Shown here in pieces: positions 8,962 to 15,657 of a stretch of 37,454 bases of DNA (positions are counted from its first letter, which is position 1; the number at the start of each line of letters is the position of its first letter). Made by a program: the position numbers and the translations under genes. Origin of the DNA: JBHJHK01 sp050330975 (GTDB lineage Bacteria > Pseudomonadota > Gammaproteobacteria > Competibacterales > Competibacteraceae); contig JBHJHK010000174.1 of NCBI GenBank assembly GCA_050330975.1, positions 1-37,454 of the forward strand, read 5' to 3'. The notes under the pieces are model-generated. The model worked only from the letters and a program-made list of their open reading frames with translations. It was not told the DNA's origin and searched no databases.

Positions 8962-10986
8962 ATGGAACTGCAAAGACACCATGCCATGAACGCCGATCAT
9001 CCCGCCAACCGCCGCCAGCGCCCACGACCGTGGGGTAGGGCATTCCTGCTCCCCGCGCTCCTCGGCGTTTTGGGTTTTGGTCCCAGCCTCGGTTTGGGAC
9101 AGACCTACTTCATCGCCAGCTTGGATGCCGCCCAAGAAGTGGATACCGGTTCCACCACCAGCGCCGTGGGTCAGGCGGTGCTGGAACTGGACGCCAGCGA
9201 GAGCCAACTGCGCTACACCATCCTCATCGACGGCCTCGATCTCGGCGGCCAGACCACCATCGTCGAGGACGACGTGGTCGCCGCCCACATTCACAATGCC
9301 CCTGTGGGGGAGAATGGCGGCGTCGTCTTTGGGCTCATCGGCCCCGACCAGGACCCCCAAGTCCAGCTCCTGCCCTTTTTCCCCGACCCGGCGGCCCCCA
9401 TAGCCGGCGGAGTTCTGCGGGGCGACTGGAGCGATGACGACCCCGCCAACGCCACCTTGAGCGCCAGCCTCGAGGCCCTGAACAACGGCGAGTTGTACTT
9501 CAATATCCACTCGGCGGCCTTTCCCGGGGGCGCCATTCGCGGCCAGATCTTGCCCGTGGCCCAGGCCGCCTGCTTTGTCGATACTCCGACCGCCCTGGTG
9601 GAGCAGCAGTACCTGGATTTCCTCGACCGCGCCTCCGATGCCAACGGCCTGGTTTTTTGGAGCCAGACCAACGGCGATGGTACCCTCAACCTAGAGCAGT
9701 TGATCGCCGCCTTCCTCTTGTCCGAGGAACTCCAGAGCCAGGTGACCAACCCCGACCTCAACGAGGCCTTTGTCGAGCTGTTGTATCTGCGCATGCTGCG
9801 CCGCCCCGTGGAGCCGGCGGGTCTGGCCTTTTGGGCCGGGCGCTTGGACGAGGGGGCACCCCTGGAGGCGGTGATCCGCAGCTTTATCGACGCCAACGAA
9901 TACCTGGCCCGATTAGGCGACCCCGTGGGAGTCTGTACCGCCACCTTGGCAACCCTGACCGCAGAGTCGGTGTTGAGCGGCGGCCAAGAGGTACCCCCCG
10001 TGACGAGTGGCGGAGCCGGGGTGGGCTCTGTGACCATCGACCCCGTGGGCCAGACTCTGGATGTGGTGGTGGACTATGCCGGCCTGGTGGATACACAGCA
10101 GATACATATCCACGTGGGGGCCGCCGGCAGCAACGGGGCAGTGATGTTTTTCCTGTGCTCCAACCTGGGCAACGGCCCCCCGGGGACCCCCGCTTGCCCG
10201 GTGACTGGGGGCCAGGTCACCGCCACCCTCACCCCCGCGGATCTTATCGTTTCCGACACAGTGGCCAATTTTTCCGCCGCCGTCACAGCCCTCCAAGGGG
10301 GGCAGGCCTACTTCAACATCCACACCAGCGCCAACCCCGCGGGCGAGTTGCGGGGCCAGATCGGGGCGGTGGCCTTGGAGTCCCGCCTCCAGGGGGAAAA
10401 CGAAGTCCCCCCCATCGGCGTCGAATCCAACGGCCGCGGCGCGCTGCGCTTTGACCCGGCCCAGAGCCAGCTGTTCTACGAAGTGCGCTACAGCGATATC
10501 CAAGGGGTCACCCAGGCCCACATCCACCTGGGGGCCCGTGATGAAAACGGCCCAGTGGCGGTGTTTTTGTGCAGCAACCTGGGCAACGGCCCCGGGGATA
10601 CCCCGCCGTGCCCCGAGGACGGGGGGTTGTTGCGGGGGGCTTTGACCGCCGAGGATCTGGTGCTGGAGGGGCTGAGCTTTGACGAGTTCGTCTTGGCGGT
10701 CCTAGAGGGCTTGACCTACCTCAACATCCACACCACCGCTAACCCCTCAGGGGAGATCCGCGGTCAGCTCACCCCTGTGGCCACCGACGAGGTCGTGGTA
10801 CCCGCCCCGGCGGAAGGGGCTGAGCCAGGGCCGTTGGAGAATCCCGTCGACGAGCCCTATGGCTACTACGGCCGCAACGCCAGCCCCGCCGGCGATCAAA
10901 CGGCCTTTATCGATCTCCTCAAGCTCGCTGGGGTCGAGGTGGATGGCGCTACCCAAGCCAAGCTTGGGCTCTATTGCGGACCCTAG
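8962..10986 (+). CDS. Secreted CHRD-domain protein with embedded DUF4214 domain
   Basis: An exported protein of 674 residues from the ATG at 8962. That start is chosen because GGGAAAA lies just upstream; a GTG at 8941 and an ATG at 8986 are also in frame. After a basic stretch and a hydrophobic signal segment (about 20-45) come a CHRD (chordin-like) domain (about 45-200), a DUF4214 domain (about 205-325, LYLRMLRRPVEPAGLAFW) and two more CHRD domains (about 335-450 and 460-600). Each CHRD repeat carries the motif AHIH or IHIH and ends with YFNIH or YLNIH plus GxIRGQ or GELRGQ. CHRD domains are extracellular beta folds of poorly known function in bacteria, and DUF4214 is common in secreted or surface-layer-associated proteins. 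The C-terminal ~50 residues have no recognised domain. Confidence 0.85.
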   Translation: MELQRHHAMNADHPANRRQRPRPWGRAFLLPALLGVLGFGPSLGLGQTYFIASLDAAQEVDTGSTTSAVGQAVLELDASESQLRYTILIDGLDLGGQTTIVEDDVVAAHIHNAPVGENGGVVFGLIGPDQDPQVQLLPFFPDPAAPIAGGVLRGDWSDDDPANATLSASLEALNNGELYFNIHSAAFPGGAIRGQILPVAQAACFVDTPTALVEQQYLDFLDRASDANGLVFWSQTNGDGTLNLEQLIAAFLLSEELQSQVTNPDLNEAFVELLYLRMLRRPVEPAGLAFWAGRLDEGAPLEAVIRSFIDANEYLARLGDPVGVCTATLATLTAESVLSGGQEVPPVTSGGAGVGSVTIDPVGQTLDVVVDYAGLVDTQQIHIHVGAAGSNGAVMFFLCSNLGNGPPGTPACPVTGGQVTATLTPADLIVSDTVANFSAAVTALQGGQAYFNIHTSANPAGELRGQIGAVALESRLQGENEVPPIGVESNGRGALRFDPAQSQLFYEVRYSDIQGVTQAHIHLGARDENGPVAVFLCSNLGNGPGDTPPCPEDGGLLRGALTAEDLVLEGLSFDEFVLAVLEGLTYLNIHTTANPSGEIRGQLTPVATDEVVVPAPAEGAEPGPLENPVDEPYGYYGRNASPAGDQTAFIDLLKLAGVEVDGATQAKLGLYCGP

Positions 10987-11399
10987 AGCTGAGATAGATC
11001 ACAGGCAATGGGGAGATAACCCTGCGAAGACTTTTGCCGGGGGGCTATCCTCGCTTTCTCCCTTGGGGGAGATCTACAACCCTCAACCGCCCTCATCCCC
11101 CCGGGTCGACGCCTGGGGGCGTTTTTTACCGGCCGAGGGAAGGTCCAACAGCGGCGAATAGTGCGCGGCCAACGGCGATGTGGGGTCGTGGAGTTGGCGC
11201 CATCGTCGCCCGGGGCGGCACCGCGGCAACGTTGTGCCCAGGTAGATGACTAGTTGAGCCTGCCCATCACCACCGGCTCTACCCAGCAAGAGGGCTTTCA
11301 ATTGGTCTGTCCCGCTCGTGTAGTATTGCTGTGGTCTTTGGGGCGCGATTGAAATTCGGATTGCCAATCTGTTTTGTTGCTGGGTCGAGGAATTGGACC
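10987..11399. other. 413-bp gap with a possible terminator, otherwise featureless
   Basis: I see no convincing gene here on either strand. The only structured element is the small hairpin with a T-run at 11109-11127. Base composition falls towards the 3' end, approaching the lower-GC gene that starts at 11400. Confidence 0.5.
11109..11127 (+). terminator. Possible intrinsic terminator after the CHRD gene
   Basis: ACGCC and GGCGT pair around a TGGG loop and are followed by six T (11122-11127). The stem is short (5 bp, GC-rich). It lies about 120 nt downstream of the CHRD stop codon, in the right orientation for that gene. Confidence 0.5.
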
Positions 11400-11750
11400 G
11401 TGGAAACCATCACTCTTTACAGGCCAACGGGGCCCCATGAATTGGCGCTGGTCCGCGAGAGCGGATACAAACGCTGGCCTCCAAGATTGCCTGGGCAACC
11501 GGTTTTTTATCCGGTAACCAACGAAGCTTACGCCAAAGAGATTGCCATGCGCTGGAATATCAAGGACAGTGGCGTCGGTTACGTTACCAAGTTTGAAGTC
11601 TGCAAAGATTTCATGTCCCGCTATGAAATCCAACAAGTCGGAGCATCGCATCACACTGAGTGGTGGGTACCAGCACAAGATCTAGAGAAGCTCAATGATT
11701 ACATCGTCGGTATCATCGAGGTCATCGGTGAGTATCGCCATGGAGGCTAA
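11400..11750 (+). CDS. Small ADP-ribosylation/crystallin J1-like protein
   Basis: A protein of 116 residues. The GTG at 11400 is preferred because GAGGA lies 9 nt upstream and the protein then begins in the conserved ETITLYRPTGPHEL. An in-frame ATG or GTG further upstream at 11331 would add an unrelated hydrophobic leader. The pattern 'LYRP.G..EL.L..ESG...(W/F)PPRLP.QP.FYPV.NE.YA..IA..WN' and the later 'GYVT.FEV' and 'WWVPA..L..LN..IVG.IEV' match small bacterial proteins usually annotated 'ADP-ribosylation/crystallin J1'. Their function is unknown. Despite the name, the protein is too short to be an ADP-ribosylglycohydrolase. Its GC content is visibly lower than that of its neighbours and it stands alone, which suggests transfer. 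Confidence 0.72.
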   Translation: METITLYRPTGPHELALVRESGYKRWPPRLPGQPVFYPVTNEAYAKEIAMRWNIKDSGVGYVTKFEVCKDFMSRYEIQQVGASHHTEWWVPAQDLEKLNDYIVGIIEVIGEYRHGG

Positions 11751-12336
11751 AAGATGCTCGCTTCTAAGCATCGATTATAAGTGGAGCGCAAATGCCAAAA
11801 CGATCCCGGTATTGATCCACCAAAATCAAGGGGGTGCCGGGATCATTTGGGTTTTGTCCTCAGCCGATCTAAAAATCACAATCCAGGCGCCCCTGGGGGG
11901 GATCGGCTTGGGCGGCGAGGATATCGGTCCAAAAATTGCTGCGGGGATTGGTCCCCATGGCGTGCTCTATGGCATCGGGCATCTAGTCGCAGTCGCTGTC
12001 GTCGTGGCAACCACTCCCCTGATCAATACCCGCGACGATGCCCGCGGCGATAAGGGTGTAGTCGCCGCTGGTGAGTGCACTAAACCAAGCCATCCTAATG
12101 AAGGCCGGGAGGGTTGTATAGCGAGCATTTGGCTGTAAAGATGGGTGTAGATTTGCCCAGAAAGGATTGACTTACCAATAAAAGCCCCAACGCACTGCCC
12201 ATTAAGATTCCAAGATACCCTTCTGGCCTGTTTTGCCGCGGGTCTGTGATAACCTCGATACAGTGGAGGCCATCCATCGCCGACGATCTGGCCACTGCCA
12301 TTCCCATGCCGCCTTCCCCTGCCGAGAGAGTGTCCT
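11751..12336. other. 586-bp lower-GC gap holding a decayed gene remnant
   Basis: Apart from the minus-strand TSP3-repeat remnant at 11869-12093, I see no real gene. An imperfect inverted repeat (GATCCCGGT at 11802-11810 with GCCGGGATC at 11835-11843) has no T-run and is not a clear terminator. The part at 12094-12336 must hold the promoter of the operon starting at 12337, but I cannot identify a convincing -35/-10 pair. Confidence 0.5.
11869..12093 (-). pseudogene. Remnant of a TSP3-repeat (calcium-binding) secreted protein, interrupted by a stop codon
   Basis: On the minus strand one frame reads 36 codons ending DDSDCD, then a TAG (11983-11985), then MPDAIEHAMGTNPRSNFW and so on to a second stop. 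Ignoring the TAG, the junction reads D-S-D-C-D-*-M-P-D-A-I-E-x3-G-T-N-P. This matches the thrombospondin type 3-like repeat D-x-D-x-D-G-(I/M)-P-D-x-x-E-x3-G-T-(D/N)-P. The intact protein at 13476-15644 carries the same motif (DSDGDGIPDAIEPLVGTDP). I infer a decayed fragment of a related protein. The similarity is short, so chance remains possible. Confidence 0.42.
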
Positions 12337-12729
12337 GTGACCCACTCACCCATCGACTACAGCGCAGCGTCCCACGAGGTACAGGCCGTCTACGATGACA
12401 TCAAGGCCACCCGGGGCGTCGATGACGTCAATTTATTCTGGAAGTACCTGGCCCACCACCCCGAGTTACTCCGCCACACCTTTGAACGCCTCAAGGGGGT
12501 CATGGCCCCTGGGGCCCTCGATTCCCCCACCAAGGAGATGCTCTACCTGGCGGTGAGCATTGCCCACGGCTGTGATTACTGCATCGCCAGCCACACGGCA
12601 GCGGCCCGGCAAAAGGGCATGAGCGCCGCCATGGAGGGCGAACTGCTGGCCGTGGTGGCCATGGCTAGCCAGACCAATCGCTTGGCCACGGCGCTGCGGG
12701 TGCCCGTGGACCCCGGGTTACAGCCATGA
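12337..12729 (+). CDS. Carboxymuconolactone decarboxylase/AhpD-like family protein
   Basis: An all-helical AhpD-fold protein of 130 residues. The redox or proton-relay motif is CDYCIASH (Cys79, Cys82, His86), the CxxC...H arrangement typical of alkylhydroperoxidase D-like proteins. Family members act as peroxide-linked thiol reductases or as ring-opening decarboxylases; the CxxC favours the former. The start is a GTG with GAGAGAG 6 nt upstream. Its stop overlaps the start of the next gene (ATGA), so translation of the two is probably coupled. It is the first gene of a compact three-gene operon with an SDR oxidoreductase and a secreted sugar dehydrogenase. The specific substrate is unknown. 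Confidence 0.85.
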   Translation: MTHSPIDYSAASHEVQAVYDDIKATRGVDDVNLFWKYLAHHPELLRHTFERLKGVMAPGALDSPTKEMLYLAVSIAHGCDYCIASHTAAARQKGMSAAMEGELLAVVAMASQTNRLATALRVPVDPGLQP

Positions 12730-13472
12730 AGGGGGTGCTGTTGGTCACCGGCGGCGGCCGGGGTATCGGTGCCGCCACGGCTTTGTTGGCGGCCCGCCAG
12801 GGTTACGCCGTCGCCGTCAACTACCGGGTCCACAGCGCCGCCGCCCAGCGGGTGGTGACCGCCATCGGCGACGGGGGTGGCCAGGCCATCGCGGTGGCGG
12901 GGGATGTGGCCGTGGAGGCCGATGTGGAGGCGATGTTCAAAGCCGTGGATCAACAATGGGGCCCCTTGACGGCGCTGGTGAACAACGCCGGTATCCTGAC
13001 CCCCATGGCGCGGGTGGAGGCCATGGACGCCTTGCGCCTCAACCGCATCTTCGCCATCAATATCACCGGCAGTTTCCTCTGCGCCCGGGAGGCGGTGCGG
13101 CGGATGTCCACCCGCCACGGCGGCGGGGGCGGGGCCATCGTCAATGTGTCGTCGGCGGCGGCTCGTTTGGGTTCCCCGGGGGAATTCGTCGATTACGCCG
13201 CCTCCAAAGGGGCCATGGATACCTTTACCGTTGGCCTTGCCAAGGAGGTGGCCGCCGAGGGCATTCGGGTCAACGCCGTGCGCCCCGGGCTCATCGCCAC
13301 GGATATCCACCATTCCAGCGGCGACCCCCAGCGGGCCGACCGGCTGGCTCCCCAGGTGCCCATGGGCCGGGTCGGCAGCGCCGAAGAAGTGGCCCAAACC
13401 ATCCTTTGGTTGCTCTCCGACCAGGCGTCTTATCTCACGGGAACCTTGGTCGACATATCGGGGGGGCGTTGA
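12726..13472 (+). CDS. Short-chain dehydrogenase/reductase (SDR family)
   Basis: A classical SDR oxidoreductase of 248 residues. The nucleotide-binding motif TGGGRGIG (8-15), the structural motif NNAG (86-89), the catalytic Ser (VSS at 141-143), and Tyr157 and Lys161 in YAASK are all present. The C-terminus (PMGRVGSAEEVAQTILWLLS and TGTLVDISGGR) is typical of the glucose 1-dehydrogenase/3-oxoacyl-reductase-like group. Asn32 and Arg34 after the second strand (VNYR) suggest NADP preference, as inferred from the family. It overlaps the upstream AhpD-like gene by 4 nt and is followed after 3 nt by the secreted dehydrogenase gene. The substrate cannot be assigned. Confidence 0.9.
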   Translation: MKGVLLVTGGGRGIGAATALLAARQGYAVAVNYRVHSAAAQRVVTAIGDGGGQAIAVAGDVAVEADVEAMFKAVDQQWGPLTALVNNAGILTPMARVEAMDALRLNRIFAINITGSFLCAREAVRRMSTRHGGGGGAIVNVSSAAARLGSPGEFVDYAASKGAMDTFTVGLAKEVAAEGIRVNAVRPGLIATDIHHSSGDPQRADRLAPQVPMGRVGSAEEVAQTILWLLSDQASYLTGTLVDISGGR

Positions 13473-13475
13473 GCC

Positions 13476-15644
13476 ATGGCTCTACCACACCAGCTCTGGG
13501 AAGGCCACCTAGCCCCCATGGCCCTCAGCCTGGTTTTGCTGGGGAGTGAGGCCACAGCCAGCCTCGAAGGCCGCAGTGGCTTTTCCGGCAACCCAGCCAT
13601 CAACGGCGGGGCGGTGTGCAGCGCCTGCCACCAGCCCGATCCCCAGGGGCCCACCGCCCTGGTGACCATCGCCGGGCCCGAGGAGGTGGACGCCGGCAGT
13701 ACCCATTTTTATACCATCACCATTGCCGGGGGGCGGGGAGGGAGCGCCGGGTTGGCCGTCTCCACGGCTAGAGCCGACGCGGGCACCCCGGGAGTGGGGG
13801 TGTTGGCGCCCCTCGACGACGACCTGCGGCTCTTTGGGGGGGAATTGGTCCACATCGCCCCCGTGGCTTTTGCCAACGGCCGGGTGACCTTTGGCTTCAC
13901 CTGGACGGCGCCGCCCTTCAGCGGCCCCGTGGCGCTCTTTGTCGCCGCCAACGCCAGCGATGGCAACCTCGATCTCCTGGGGGATGCCATCGCCACCACC
14001 ACTTTGCCGGTGACGGTGGTCAATGGTACCCCGCCGCCGCCGCCCCCAGCCCCCCCTCCGGCGCCGGCCATCAGCGCCGTGCCCCACAGCGAGGGTTTTG
14101 CCGCCCCGGTGGCCATCGCCCACGCCGGCGACGAGCGACTGTTTGTCGTCGAGCAGGAGGGACGGATCCAGGTCCTCGCCGCCGATGGCACCCCTTTGGC
14201 CGAGCCATTCCTCGACATCGCCGAGGGGGTGGTCTCGGGGGGGGAACTGGGTTTACTGGGGCTGGCCTTCCACCCCGATTTCGCCGCCAACGGCCGGCTG
14301 TTCGTCTACTACACCACCGATGAGGGCGGCCGGCGCTCCCGGGTCTCGGAATTTGCCGTATCGGCCGACCCCAACCGGGTCGACCCCGCCTCGGAGCGGG
14401 TATTGCTGACCTTTGCCCAGCCCTTTAGCAACCACAACGCCGGAGATATCCATTTTGGCTTGGACGGTTATCTCTACATCGCCTCGGGGGATGGCGGCGC
14501 CCCTGACCCGGCCCAAGACCCCGGGAGTCTATTGGGCAAGATCCTGCGCCTCGACGTCGACGGGCTCCCCGCTGCCCTAGACGGCCCCGATTGCCACCAG
14601 GGGGCCGGCCCCGCCGGCTACCGCATCCCCGGTGACAACCTCTACCGCGACGGCGTCGGCGGGGCGGGGTGCGACGAAATCTTCGCCATGGGGGTGCGCA
14701 ACCCCTGGCGGATGGCCTTTGATCGCCTCACGGGGGAGCTGTGGATCGCCGATGTGGGGGAAAACCGCTTCGAGGAAATCAACCGCCTGCCGGGGGGCGG
14801 CGGCGCCGGCCTCAACCTGGGCTGGCCCTGTCGAGAGGGGTTTGCCCTGTTTGACGCGGCAGAATGTGACGCCATCGCCCCCGCAGCGGAGCTCGATGCC
14901 ATCCTCTACGCCCCCCGGGTGGCCTTGGGTCGCGAAGAGGGCAACTGCTCCATCACCGGGGGTCGGGTCTACCGCGGTGTGCGCTACCCCGACCTCCAGG
15001 GGCGCTATTTCTTCAGCGATTTTTGCAACAGCGCCATTCGCACCCTCAGCGAAGGGCCCCAGGGCCCGGTGATCGATCAGCTGCTGCCCGCCGGTGTGGT
15101 GCCGTTGCCGGCCACCTTTGGCGAGGACAGTGTGGGGGAGTTGTACGTCTCAAGCCTTGAGACCGGCACCATTTACCGTCTGGAGAGCCCGGTTGACTTG
15201 GGTGTGGACAGCGATGGCGATGGCATCCCCGACGCCATTGAACCCCTCGTTGGCACCGACCCTGGGGTGCGGGACAACGACGTGTTCACCGATTCCCTGC
15301 TCTACGTCCGCCAGCTGTATCGGGATATCTTGGGGAGGGAAGGGGATGCCCCTGGCATCGACCACTGGACCAACCAAATCGCCTCAGGTCTCCAGACCCG
15401 GGCCGATATGGGGCTGACCTTTGTGGTCAGCGGGGAGTTCTTGGCCGGCGTCAGCGAGCGCTTTCCAGGGCTTGACCTCCAGGAGGTACAAGTCCAGGCC
15501 CTCTACGAGGGCATGCTCCAGCGCCTCCCCGATCCTCCGGGATTCGCCTACTGGGTGGGGCGATTTCGCGACGGCGCCCCGGTGCAAGACCTAGTCCAGG
15601 CCTTTTTGGACGCCGAAGAGTATCGGCGGCGCTTTTTGCCCTGA
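13476..15644 (+). CDS. Secreted PQQ-type sugar dehydrogenase with N-terminal CxxCH module and C-terminal TSP3 + DUF4214
   Basis: A mosaic exported protein of 722 residues. A hydrophobic leader (about 12-30) precedes a domain with one CSACH motif (48-52), a potential haem c or choice-of-anchor-type site, and a beta-rich region to about 185. A proline-rich linker (about 187-197) then leads into a six-bladed glucose/sorbosone dehydrogenase domain (about 200-565). Its landmarks are GLLGLAFHPDFAANGRLFVYY, HNAGDIHFGLDGYLYIASGDGG, LLGKILRLDVDG and GVRNPWRMAFD. A calcium-type TSP3 motif (about 575-600) and a DUF4214 domain (about 605-720) follow. The enzyme family oxidises sugars with PQQ in the periplasm or outside the cell; whether this copy binds PQQ is inferred. 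It starts 3 nt after the SDR stop. Confidence 0.87.
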   Translation: MALPHQLWEGHLAPMALSLVLLGSEATASLEGRSGFSGNPAINGGAVCSACHQPDPQGPTALVTIAGPEEVDAGSTHFYTITIAGGRGGSAGLAVSTARADAGTPGVGVLAPLDDDLRLFGGELVHIAPVAFANGRVTFGFTWTAPPFSGPVALFVAANASDGNLDLLGDAIATTTLPVTVVNGTPPPPPPAPPPAPAISAVPHSEGFAAPVAIAHAGDERLFVVEQEGRIQVLAADGTPLAEPFLDIAEGVVSGGELGLLGLAFHPDFAANGRLFVYYTTDEGGRRSRVSEFAVSADPNRVDPASERVLLTFAQPFSNHNAGDIHFGLDGYLYIASGDGGAPDPAQDPGSLLGKILRLDVDGLPAALDGPDCHQGAGPAGYRIPGDNLYRDGVGGAGCDEIFAMGVRNPWRMAFDRLTGELWIADVGENRFEEINRLPGGGGAGLNLGWPCREGFALFDAAECDAIAPAAELDAILYAPRVALGREEGNCSITGGRVYRGVRYPDLQGRYFFSDFCNSAIRTLSEGPQGPVIDQLLPAGVVPLPATFGEDSVGELYVSSLETGTIYRLESPVDLGVDSDGDGIPDAIEPLVGTDPGVRDNDVFTDSLLYVRQLYRDILGREGDAPGIDHWTNQIASGLQTRADMGLTFVVSGEFLAGVSERFPGLDLQEVQVQALYEGMLQRLPDPPGFAYWVGRFRDGAPVQDLVQAFLDAEEYRRRFLP

Positions 15645-15657
15645 GCCATCGACCCCC

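Noticed and set aside
11695..12138. Plus-strand ORF of 147 aa after the crystallin J1-like gene
   Set aside because: Overlaps the end of a better gene, has no ribosome site or recognisable motif, and lies opposite the TSP3-like remnant.
12095..12349. Minus-strand ORF of 84 aa with one hydrophobic stretch
   Set aside because: No family, no ribosome site seen, and it covers the promoter region of the AhpD-like operon.
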